From contig NZ_JAGMUJ010000130.1 of NCBI RefSeq assembly GCF_019049255.1, positions 124,001 to 188,000 on the forward strand: a DNA stretch of 64,000 bases. The letters are read 5' to 3'. The notes under the pieces are model-generated. The model saw only the letters and a program-made list of their open reading frames with translations, did not search any database and was not told the origin of the DNA. A program made the translations under genes and the position numbers. Position 1 is the stretch's first letter, and every line of letters starts with the position of its first letter. Of this stretch, positions 1 through 7,584 are shown piece by piece. This DNA is from Streptomyces sp. AC558_RSS880. Its GTDB lineage: Bacteria; Actinomycetota; Actinomycetes; Streptomycetales; Streptomycetaceae.

Positions 1-682
1 CGGCGTCGATCAGGCCGACGAGCGCCTGGGAACGCACGAACGAGCCCAGGGTGAGCCAGCACCGCTCGGCCACGGCCGGGACGTCGGTGGCGAGCCGCCC
101 GGGGAGCTGCCGGCCGAGCCACGGCAGGAAGCGCGGGCCGTCCTTGAGGAAGAAGAACATCAGGAAGAGCGCCAGTACGGCCGTGACCACACCGCTGAAA
201 ATGGTGCTCACGCCCGTGACGGCGGTGGTGGCGATGGCACCGGCGCTGTCCTGGATGCGAGCGGTCGCGGTGTCGAAGGCACCGGCGATCTGGGCGTCGT
301 CGATGTTCAGCGGCGGCCCGGCGGCCCATTCGCGCAGCCTCTCGACGCCCTCGACGACACCGTCGGCCAGCTCGCCGGACTCCGACGCCACAGGCACCGC
401 GATCAGCGCCACGGTGCCCGCGGCCACCAGCAGGAACAGCACGGTCACCAGGGCCGCGGCGAACGCCGGGGGCAGACCGTGACGGCGCAGGAAACGGGTC
501 GGGGGCCAGGTGAGCGTGGTGAGGAGGAGTGCGACTATCAGCGGCCAGGCCACCGACCACATCCGGCCCAGGACCCACAGCACCGCCGCCGACGCCACCA
601 GGACCAGCAGCAGCTCACCGGAGACACGAGCCGACGTACGCAGCGCGGCGCGGGTTCTCCCCGCGTTCAACGTGGCAGACAT
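1..682 (-). CDS. AI-2E family transporter (partial, C-terminus off window)
   Basis: About 227 residues of a membrane protein are visible and the C-terminus lies beyond the window edge. It starts at ATG (MSATLNAGRT) with an early pair of hydrophobic segments (LLLVLVASAAVLWVLG, then WPLIVALLLTTLTWP) followed by a third (AAALVTVLFLLVAAGTVALI). A long extracytoplasmic-type stretch follows, then another segment ending in the LFLMFFFLKDGP signature typical of the AI-2E/YdiK exporter family (PF01594). These eight-helix proteins are putative efflux permeases; the substrate cannot be told from sequence. The gene is divergent from the downstream PP2C gene. Confidence 0.85.
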   Translation of the reverse strand, partial: MSATLNAGRTRAALRTSARVSGELLLVLVASAAVLWVLGRMWSVAWPLIVALLLTTLTWPPTRFLRRHGLPPAFAAALVTVLFLLVAAGTVALIAVPVASESGELADGVVEGVERLREWAAGPPLNIDDAQIAGAFDTATARIQDSAGAIATTAVTGVSTIFSGVVTAVLALFLMFFFLKDGPRFLPWLGRQLPGRLATDVPAVAERCWLTLGSFVRSQALVGLIDA

Positions 683-805
683 GGAGGCACCTTATGGGGC
701 CCGCCGGTCACGGTGATCACCCGGGATCCGCTAGGGAGGGACGTCCGGCGGGGTTCCACCGTGTCGGCCGGGGAACGGCCGGGGCCGGTGAGGCAGACTG
801 AAGTC

Positions 806-3430
806 ATGGGCGACCTCGATGCCCGCGGGACACCGTCGCGTCGGTTCCCTCCGGCGCCGAAGAGCGTGGCGGAGGCCCGGCGGTTCGTGCGGGCCACCCT
901 CGGCGATGCCGCGCCGGACCTGGTGGACACGGCTCAACTGCTGGTCAGTGAGCTGGTGACCAACGTGGTCCTGCACGCCCGCACCGAGGTCGAGGTGGCG
1001 GCCCGCGTCGACGACGGCACGGTCCATGTGCGGGTCGGCGACCGCCGGCCGGACCGCGGGCTCGTGCCCCACGGGTGCCCGGCGTACGCCGGTACGGGCC
1101 AGGGGCTGGCGCTGGTCGCCGCGCTGTCCTCCCGGCGGGGCGTCGAGACCGGTGACGAGGGCAAGACGGTCTGGTTCGAGCTGGGGCCCGAGGGACCGCC
1201 CCGGTACCCGGACGGCTGGGAGCCGCCCGTCGTGACACCGTCCGGCCCTCAGGCCACGGTGACCCTGCTCGACCTGCCGACAGCACTCTACGCGGCGGCT
1301 CAGCAGCACCGGCACACCCTGTTGCGTGAGTTCACCCTGGCCGTCGGCGCCGACCAGGATTTCGGTGTCCCCCCGGAGGACCTCGCCGTCGCGCTGGACA
1401 TGAGCCAGCTGTTCACCGCGTCCGTGACGGCCGCGCTGCGGCGGCAGCCCTCCGAGCAGGCGATCCGCTCACTGCCCGTGTCGGTGCCGTCGGACGCCGA
1501 GCCGTCGGTCCAGATCCTGCGCGCGGTGCTCGACCTCGCCGAGGAGGGCGCCCGCGAGGAGCGTCTGCTGACGCTGCCCGCGCTGCCGCGGCAGCGCCTC
1601 TTCCACCAGTGGCTGTTCGACCAGATCGTCGGGCAGCTGGCCGGGGCGCACCCCACGGCGTGGACGATGGTGCCGGGGGAGCCGGGCACCAGTCCCTCGG
1701 AACAGGCGGCGTGGGACCCGGGGCAGGTACAGATGAGCACGGTTCCGACGATCGCCGCCGACGAACAGAACCGGATCATCGCCGCGAACGGACTGGTGGC
1801 GGACCTGCTCGGCTGGCACGCGGACGATCTCGTGGGCCGGTCGCTCGGCACCCTGATCCCGGAACACCTCCGCAGACGGCACACCGCGGCGTTCGCGTCC
1901 CTGCTGCTCAGCGGGCAGCCCCGGATCCTGGGCCGCTCGGTGCCGCTGCCCGCGCTGCACCGGGACGGCCGGCTGGTTGCCGTGCGGCTGTTCATCCAGC
2001 CGCAGGAGACGGCCGACGGCCGCACCGTCTTCGTCGCGCATCTCGCCCCTCGTGCGTCGGTTCCCGGTTCCTCCGCGGACCCGCCCGGCCGCGTCCGGTC
2101 CCTGGCACAGGGGGAACCGGAGCGGCTGCTCCCGTCGGCCACCGGCGGCCCCGACCGGGACGCGGACCGGTCGGCGCTGGAGCGGCTGTCGCTGCTGGCC
2201 GACACCTCGGCCGCGCTGAGCAACGCCCCACAGCTGGACGAGGGTCTGGAGCGGGTGGGCCAGATCCTCACCCAGCGGCTGGCCGACTGGTGCGCGGTGG
2301 ACCTGTTCACGGAGAGCGGCCAGGTGGAGCGGGTCTCCCTCACCCACCGCTCGCCCCGCGGTCACTGGCCCACGGAGTATGAGGGCCCGCTTCCGCCGGT
2401 GTCCGACGCCGCCCGCGGTCCCCTGGCCCGCGCGCTGCACGGGGCGGGCCCGCTGCTGCTCACCGGGCCGCCGTCACCCAGCCAGGTCGCGAGCCCCCTG
2501 GACGCCCACTACCTGGGGCTGTTCCAGACCATGGGCGCCGACAGCGCGGTCGTCGCCCCGCTCCGGGCCCGCCGGCAGGTCATCGGCGTCCTCACCGTGG
2601 CCCGCCGCGGACGGGACACGCCGTTCACGGAAAAGGATCTGCCACTGGTCCACGACCTGGTGCGCAGTCTCGCCCCGGGCGTGGACAACCTCCGTCACTA
2701 CCAGGACACGCGCAACATCGCCGAACGGCTCCAGCGCTCGCTGCTGCCGAAGCTGCCGGAGGTCGAGAACCTGCGGCTGGCCGCCCGCTACGCGGCCTCC
2801 TCCGCCACCGCCCAGGTCGGCGGTGACTGGTACGACAGCTTCGTCCTGCCCGACGGGGACACGGCGCTGGTCATCGGCGACGTCACCGGGCACAACCTGG
2901 ACGCGGCCATCGCCATGAGCCAGCTGCGCAGCATGCTGCGGGGCATCGCCGTGGACCGTCAGGAACCGCCCGAGATCGTTCTGCGCCGCCTGGACATGGC
3001 GAACCACAGCCTGTACCGCGAGTCCACCGCCACCTGTATCTACGCTCTGGTCAGCGGATCCGAGGACCGCCCCTGGGAGCTGGTGCACTCCTCCGCCGGG
3101 CATCTGCCGCCGCTGCTCATCGACGCGGACGGCCGCACCCGCTATCTGGAGGACGGCTCGGGTCTGATGCTCGGCGTGGAGCCCCGGACGGTCCGTCCCC
3201 GGGCCCGGGACGCGATCCCGGCGCATGCGACGGTGCTGCTGTACACCGACGGACTGATCGAACGCCGTGGTGAGCATCTGGACGACGCCATGGAGCGGCT
3301 CCGCCGGCATGCCGCCACGCTGGCCCGGGAGCCGCTCGACGTGCTCTGCGACGAGCTGCTCATCGGGCTCGGCGCCGACAGCGACGACGACATCGCCGTC
3401 CTGGCCGTGCGGCCCGTGCCGCCGCGCTGA
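806..3430 (+). CDS. HATPase-PAS-GAF-SpoIIE (PP2C) multidomain sensor phosphatase
   Basis: This 874-residue protein starts at ATG 806, just after GGTGAGG; the reading frame is open further upstream but that part is not protein-like. Domains in order: an RsbW-like histidine-kinase-type ATPase (about residues 14-125, with LLVSELVTNVVLHA carrying the N-box Asn), a helical linker, a PAS domain (about 310-410), a GAF domain (about 457-625), and a SpoIIE/PP2C phosphatase (about 637-873). The phosphatase keeps the metal-binding acids in GGDWYD, IGDVTGHN, YTDGLIE and DDDIAVL. Such proteins control anti-anti-sigma factors in partner-switching networks. Having the kinase-like ATPase and the phosphatase on one chain means opposing activities are physically linked. 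No antagonist STAS gene is adjacent. Confidence 0.9.
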   Translation: MGDLDARGTPSRRFPPAPKSVAEARRFVRATLGDAAPDLVDTAQLLVSELVTNVVLHARTEVEVAARVDDGTVHVRVGDRRPDRGLVPHGCPAYAGTGQGLALVAALSSRRGVETGDEGKTVWFELGPEGPPRYPDGWEPPVVTPSGPQATVTLLDLPTALYAAAQQHRHTLLREFTLAVGADQDFGVPPEDLAVALDMSQLFTASVTAALRRQPSEQAIRSLPVSVPSDAEPSVQILRAVLDLAEEGAREERLLTLPALPRQRLFHQWLFDQIVGQLAGAHPTAWTMVPGEPGTSPSEQAAWDPGQVQMSTVPTIAADEQNRIIAANGLVADLLGWHADDLVGRSLGTLIPEHLRRRHTAAFASLLLSGQPRILGRSVPLPALHRDGRLVAVRLFIQPQETADGRTVFVAHLAPRASVPGSSADPPGRVRSLAQGEPERLLPSATGGPDRDADRSALERLSLLADTSAALSNAPQLDEGLERVGQILTQRLADWCAVDLFTESGQVERVSLTHRSPRGHWPTEYEGPLPPVSDAARGPLARALHGAGPLLLTGPPSPSQVASPLDAHYLGLFQTMGADSAVVAPLRARRQVIGVLTVARRGRDTPFTEKDLPLVHDLVRSLAPGVDNLRHYQDTRNIAERLQRSLLPKLPEVENLRLAARYAASSATAQVGGDWYDSFVLPDGDTALVIGDVTGHNLDAAIAMSQLRSMLRGIAVDRQEPPEIVLRRLDMANHSLYRESTATCIYALVSGSEDRPWELVHSSAGHLPPLLIDADGRTRYLEDGSGLMLGVEPRTVRPRARDAIPAHATVLLYTDGLIERRGEHLDDAMERLRRHAATLAREPLDVLCDELLIGLGADSDDDIAVLAVRPVPPR

Positions 3431-3444
3431 CCGCCGTCGTCCCT

Positions 3445-3488
3445 CCGGGCCGGTGGCGTCGCCTGTCCGCGCGCCGCCACCGGCCCGG
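3445..3488. terminator. Bidirectional hairpin between convergent genes
   Basis: Perfect 14-bp GC-rich inverted repeat (arms 3445-3458 and 3475-3488, 16-nt loop) between the stop codons of the PP2C gene and the GH64 gene. It has no U-tract, as is usual in Streptomyces. Confidence 0.6.
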
Positions 3489-3506
3489 TGTCCCCGCACG
3501 GGGCGG

Positions 3507-4712
3507 TCAGCTGAAGGGGTCGAGGGTGAGGGAGGCCTGGCTCGGGTTGCCGTCGTGGACGAGCGACTCGTGGTGGCCCACGTCGTCGAAGGCGAAGGCG
3601 TACGCCTTGCCGTCGGCCATCTGCGCGTGGACGGCGCGGGCGTAGTGGTTGGTGACGGAGTCCTGGTAGAAGCCGCCGGAGCCGGAGTCGGGCTGGTTGG
3701 GGTTGGTCAGGAGCGTGGAACGGTTGAATCCGGCACACAGGGTGCGGGAGATCGGGCCGCGTACCTGGTCGTTGGGGGCGTCGAGCCTCCGGTGGCAGCC
3801 GAAGACGGAGGAGGCGTCCGGCTTCTGGAAGCTGGTGACGACGGCTCCCGCGCTGTTGGTGAAGTTCATGACGTCACCCGAGACCCGGCCGTAGTACTTG
3901 ACGCCCGGCTGGTCGGCGAAGGGCGTGACGGTCAGGGTGGAGCCGGCGTACTTCTGCCAGACCCGGTTGATGTAGCCGTCCATGACCGACGCCGGCAGGG
4001 CGCCCGTCTCCAGTCCGTACAGCGGGGACAGGGCGCGCAGCACGGTGCCGTCGGAGCGGGTCTGGATCAGGTTGCCCCAGCCTCCGGACTGTCCCCTGAG
4101 GGTGTCGAGGACCGCGTGGTAGCCGCCGGACTTGAGCCGGCCGGTGCTCGCCGTGCTGCCGTCGGCGCGCCGCACCCCCACCGAGTAGGGCGCGGAGAAC
4201 ATGTCGACCTGGGTGCTGTTGAGCCACAGGCCCGAGTCGTTGAGCGTGTACTCCGACCAGTTGAACAGGATGTCGCGGTTGGGGTCCGACGGGTTCTGCA
4301 CGGCCGGCTGCACCAGGCCGCCGGTGGTCAGTTTGAACACGAGCTTCCGGCCGTAGGAGAAGTAGATGCGGCCGGAGAACTTGGGGATGCGGATGGTCGT
4401 GGACCGTCCTGCCGCCGGGCCCGTCATCGAGGCGTCGGGCGCGGGGGTGGGCGGGTTGCCGCCCGCGGGCCAGGGGTGGAAGGTGCCGCTCGCGTCGGCC
4501 CAGCCCTGTCTGCCGGTCGACAGTTGGGTGCCGAGGTTGTAGACGTACACCGGCTCGCCGCGGCCGGAGTTGTTGGTGATCTGCAGGGGGATGGTGTCCG
4601 GGACCGCGGCGTGGGCGGGGGACGGCGCTCCGGTGGCGAGCAGTGAGCCGCCGAGCACCGTGGCGATGCTCAACCCCACCGCCATGGCCCGGCGTTTGAG
4701 TGTGCGCAGCAT
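3507..4712 (-). CDS. Secreted GH64 beta-1,3-glucanase
   Basis: The precursor is 401 residues with a Sec signal peptide (RRAM core, hydrophobic stretch, cleavage after SPAHA near residue 35). The rest matches the GH64 laminaripentaose-producing beta-1,3-glucanase fold from end to end (IPLQITNNSGRGEPVYVYN ... FNRSTLL ... FAFDDVGHHESLV). The Glu/Asp pair expected for this inverting family is present as E154 in NWSEYTLND and D170 in STQVDMFSAP. No carbohydrate-binding module is attached. It would cut long beta-1,3-glucan such as fungal or algal wall laminarin outside the cell. A 20-bp palindrome sits in its promoter. Confidence 0.93.
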   Translation of the reverse strand: MLRTLKRRAMAVGLSIATVLGGSLLATGAPSPAHAAVPDTIPLQITNNSGRGEPVYVYNLGTQLSTGRQGWADASGTFHPWPAGGNPPTPAPDASMTGPAAGRSTTIRIPKFSGRIYFSYGRKLVFKLTTGGLVQPAVQNPSDPNRDILFNWSEYTLNDSGLWLNSTQVDMFSAPYSVGVRRADGSTASTGRLKSGGYHAVLDTLRGQSGGWGNLIQTRSDGTVLRALSPLYGLETGALPASVMDGYINRVWQKYAGSTLTVTPFADQPGVKYYGRVSGDVMNFTNSAGAVVTSFQKPDASSVFGCHRRLDAPNDQVRGPISRTLCAGFNRSTLLTNPNQPDSGSGGFYQDSVTNHYARAVHAQMADGKAYAFAFDDVGHHESLVHDGNPSQASLTLDPFS

Positions 4713-4744
4713 GCTCCCTCTCCGTTCGACTGTGGGGGGAATCG

Positions 4745-4764
4745 TTCTGAGAGCGCTCTCAGAA
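4745..4764. promoter_or_regulatory. 20-bp perfect palindrome, candidate LacI/CebR-type operator
   Basis: TTCTGAGAGCGCTCTCAGAA is a perfect 20-bp inverted repeat 33 bp upstream of the GH64 start codon. The core GAGAGCGCTCTC has the central CG of LacI-family operators and resembles the CebR box (TGGGAGCGCTCCCA) that controls cellulase and glucan genes in Streptomyces. No LacI gene is adjacent, so the regulator would act in trans. Confidence 0.65.
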
Positions 4765-4829
4765 TCTCGCCCTGGTATGGACCTGTCAACGGTTTGGGGA
4801 TCCGCAGCTCCGGTGCGCCGGGACGGCGG

Positions 4830-5675
4830 TCAGCCGCCGTTCTGCACCACGCCCCGGGTCGAGAAGGTGACGGGAGACCGGGAGGTGAAGTCGCCCGGCG
4901 GAATGCCCGGATGATGTTCCTCGGGCGGCTTCGGCCGCGCGGGGGCCGGGCCGAGCGCGAGCCGGGAGACGATGCGGTAGCGGTCGCCCCGGTAGAGGGA
5001 GCGGACGTACTCGACGGGGCGGTCGCCGGTGTCGGTGGTGAGGCGCTCGAACAGCAGGGCCGGCGACAGCTCGGGCACCTCGAGCAGGTCCGCCTCCGCG
5101 CGGGTCACGACGGTGGGCTCGATGGACTGCACCGCCTCGCCGACCCGCACATCGTGCCGGTCGCGGAAGTGCTCGTACAGGTCGCCCCGTTCCAGTTCCC
5201 CGCCGGTCAGGTCCGGCACGAGGTCCGCCGGGATGTGCAGGTGCTCGATGGCCATCGGCGAGCCGTCGACCAGCCGCAGGCGGGCCACGTAACGGATGCG
5301 CGCCGCGGGTGACACGCGCAGCCTGCGGCCCACCCGGGCGCCGGCCGGCAGGGTGCGCGACTCCAGGACCCGGCTGGTCCACACACCGCCGGCCCGCGGC
5401 ACGGCGAAGGAGCCCCGCTCGGAGAGCAGTTCCTGGGTGATCTTCTCGGCGGCGACGAACATGCCGCGGCCGTGTTCGCGCACCAGCAGCCCCGCGACCA
5501 CGAGTTCGTCCACGGCGGCGCGCAACGTGGGCCGGGACACGCCGAGCCGGGCGCACAGACTGCGTTCCGAGGGGATGGCGTCGCCGGGGCGCCGGGCCTC
5601 GATCAGCTCCAGGATCGCGTCACGGACCCGTTCACGCTTGAGCACGGCACCCGAGGCGACGCGGTCGATCTCCAT
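4830..5675 (-). CDS. GntR family (HutC/UTRA) transcriptional regulator
   Basis: A 281-residue regulator. Residues about 12-80 form a winged helix (GDAIPSERSLCARLGVSRPT recognition region, then LVVAGLLVREHGRGMFV wing). Residues about 100-235 form a UTRA ligand domain (RYVARLRLVDGSPMAIEHLHIP ... VEYVRSLYRGDRYRIVSRL). HutC-type members commonly sense phosphorylated sugars or sugar acids. It is transcribed divergently from the CBM3-GH16 gene, and several TGGT motifs lie in the shared upstream region, so it may control itself and that gene. The ligand is unknown. Confidence 0.9.
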   Translation of the reverse strand: MEIDRVASGAVLKRERVRDAILELIEARRPGDAIPSERSLCARLGVSRPTLRAAVDELVVAGLLVREHGRGMFVAAEKITQELLSERGSFAVPRAGGVWTSRVLESRTLPAGARVGRRLRVSPAARIRYVARLRLVDGSPMAIEHLHIPADLVPDLTGGELERGDLYEHFRDRHDVRVGEAVQSIEPTVVTRAEADLLEVPELSPALLFERLTTDTGDRPVEYVRSLYRGDRYRIVSRLALGPAPARPKPPEEHHPGIPPGDFTSRSPVTFSTRGVVQNGG

Positions 5676-5977
5676 ACGGGACTCCCGTTCGTCGTCGGGG
5701 CGGCGCGTGCGGGCCGTGCGGCCGTCGGGTCACTGGTATCGCCTCGACCATAACCGGTGCGTCCGGCAAGGGAGTCCGCCCCCGGAACGCCGAACCGCGT
5801 TCGTACGCGGAGGGTTGACGCCCACATTGGTCTATGCCACCTTCTCTCGACATCAACTGGTAAGGCCCCGGCGGCAACTGGTCAACCCGACGACGGGTCG
5901 GGCCGCCGCCATGAGCTCCATGGCCTGCCCGCACAGACGATCCGCCGTGCGCCACCCCCCACAGCGAAAGGACACGG
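5676..5977. promoter_or_regulatory. Divergent promoter region with repeated TGGT half-sites
   Basis: This 302-bp region separates the GntR gene and the GH16 gene. It holds ACTGGT three times (near 5732, 5857 and 5877) and TTGGTCTATGCCACC at 5827-5841. The last is an imperfect inverted repeat of the TGG-N6-CCA type that resembles HutC/DasR-class GntR sites (ACTGGTCTAGACCA). No coding sequence is evident. Binding by the adjacent regulator or by DasR is an inference. Confidence 0.4.
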
Positions 5978-7384
5978 ATGAGTACTCGTCCCACCGGCCG
6001 CCGCACCCGCGCGGCACTCGCGCTGACCGCCCTGCTCGGCAGCGCCGCCCTGGCCGGTCTCCCCGCCACCACCGCCGCCGCCGCGGACGGTGCCCTCACG
6101 GTCCAGTACCGCACCGGCTCCGGCGGGGCCACCGCCGACCAGAGCGAGCCCTGGTTCAAGGTCCGCAACACCGGTTCCGCACCGGTGCAGTTGAGCCAGG
6201 TGAAGATCCGCTACTACTTCAAGGCCGACTCCCCGAACGCCTCGTACCGCTTCGCCTGTTCCTGGGCGGTCAAGGGCTGTGCCGCCATCACCGGCACGTT
6301 CGGGACGCTCACCCACCCCACGGCGACGGCCGACCGCTACCTGGAGATCGGGTTCACCGCGTCCGCCGGATCACTGGCCCCCGGCGCCGACACCGGCGAC
6401 ATGCAACTGCGCTTCCACCGGGCCGACTGGCAGACGCTGCGGCAGAGCGACGACTACTCCTTCAACGGCGCGCAGACCGCGTACGCCGACTGGAACAAGG
6501 TCACCGCCCGGCTCGCCGGCGCCACGGTGTGGGGCACCGCCCCCGAGGGCGACGACCCCACCGACCCGCCGGGTGGCGGGCAGACCCTGTTCGACGACTT
6601 CGACTACACCTCGCACACCGACCCGGCGCTCTCCGCGCACGGCTGGAGCGTGCGCTCCAACTCCGGCGGCCCCGGCGTGCCCGGCGCGACCTGGGACCCG
6701 TCCAAGGTCACCTTCAGCGCCTCGGGCGGCAACTCGGTGATGAACCTGGAGACCTCCACCGCCGGCACCGGCGCATCCACCGTCCACACCGAAGTCCTCA
6801 CCAGGAGCATGAAGTTCAGAAACGGCACCTACGCCGCCCGGGTGCGGTTCTCCGACGCCCCCACGTACGGTCCCGACGGCGACCGCGTCGTCCAGACCTT
6901 CTTCACCATCAACGACCTCAAGGCCCCGATGGCCGACGACTACGCCGAGTACGACTTCGAGTACCTGCCCAACGGGGGCTGGGGCGAGCCGGCCAACATC
7001 CTGTACACGACCTCCTGGGAGACCTACAACCCCGACCCCTGGCAGGCCGTCAACCAGCACAGCGAGAGTCGGCGCAGCTTCGCCGGCTGGCACGACCTGG
7101 TGGTGACCATCGACGACAGCGCCATCACCTACTACGTCGACGGACAGCACTTCGGCACCCACGACGCCGCGTACCTGCCCGAGCGCCCGATGTCGATCAA
7201 CTTCAACCAGTGGCTGATCGACCTCGACGGCCAGACGTCGACCACGCCCCGCGCCTACGACCAGCAGGTCGACTACGTGCTGCACGTCAAGGACCAGGTG
7301 CTCACCCCGGCCCAGGTGTCCGCGAGGATCGGCGCCTACCGCGACGCCGGCACGTCCTTCGTGGATGAGGTCCCCGCGTCATGA
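5978..7384 (+). CDS. Secreted CBM3-GH16 endo-beta-glucanase
   Basis: A 468-residue precursor preceded by AAAGGA. A twin-Arg-like n-region (GRRTRAALALTALL) and a signal peptide ending near residue 36 are followed by an N-terminal CBM3-type module (about 38-187; YYFKADSPNASYRFACSW, DWNKVTARLAGATVWG), a short Pro/Gly/Asp linker (191-201) and a GH16 jelly roll (about 205-450). The catalytic GH16 signature ExDxE is E324-Y-D-F-E328. CBM3 normally binds cellulose, so the likely substrate is mixed-linkage or beta-1,3-glucan held in a wall. GH16 is polyspecific and the exact linkage cannot be read off. Confidence 0.85.
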   Translation: MSTRPTGRRTRAALALTALLGSAALAGLPATTAAAADGALTVQYRTGSGGATADQSEPWFKVRNTGSAPVQLSQVKIRYYFKADSPNASYRFACSWAVKGCAAITGTFGTLTHPTATADRYLEIGFTASAGSLAPGADTGDMQLRFHRADWQTLRQSDDYSFNGAQTAYADWNKVTARLAGATVWGTAPEGDDPTDPPGGGQTLFDDFDYTSHTDPALSAHGWSVRSNSGGPGVPGATWDPSKVTFSASGGNSVMNLETSTAGTGASTVHTEVLTRSMKFRNGTYAARVRFSDAPTYGPDGDRVVQTFFTINDLKAPMADDYAEYDFEYLPNGGWGEPANILYTTSWETYNPDPWQAVNQHSESRRSFAGWHDLVVTIDDSAITYYVDGQHFGTHDAAYLPERPMSINFNQWLIDLDGQTSTTPRAYDQQVDYVLHVKDQVLTPAQVSARIGAYRDAGTSFVDEVPAS

Positions 7385-7400
7385 CGGCCTGAGTCCGGCC

Positions 7401-7429
7401 GGCCGGGGCCCCTCACCGGGGTCCCGGCC
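7401..7429 (+). terminator. Hairpin after the GH16 gene
   Basis: GGCCGGGGCCCC (7401-7412) pairs with GGGGTCCCGGCC (7418-7429), allowing one G-U pair, with a 5-nt loop. It sits 16 nt after the stop codon. Confidence 0.6.
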
Positions 7430-7542
7430 GCGTTCGGGCGAGCGGGCTTCCCCCTGAGTTCACGTGATCTTCTCCAAGGGCTTCCGCCGCCGAGCCCGAA
7501 GGGCTGGACCGTAGGACGCGGCCCGATCGAGGCTCACATGCA

Positions 7543-7554
7543 GACAACGTTGTC
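7543..7554. promoter_or_regulatory. GACAACGTTGTC palindrome upstream of GH92, candidate LacI-type operator
   Basis: A perfect 12-bp palindrome with central CG lies 30 bp upstream of the GH92 start, a position that would block transcription. No regulator of matching type is adjacent. Confidence 0.55.
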
Positions 7555-7584
7555 ACACCTACCGGAAGCAGGGATGCCCACGCC

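Noticed and set aside
479..805. N-terminal extension of the HATPase-PP2C protein
   Set aside because: Upstream in-frame translation is non-conserved-looking, overlaps the divergent AI-2E exporter gene, and ATG 806 starts right before the HATPase domain.
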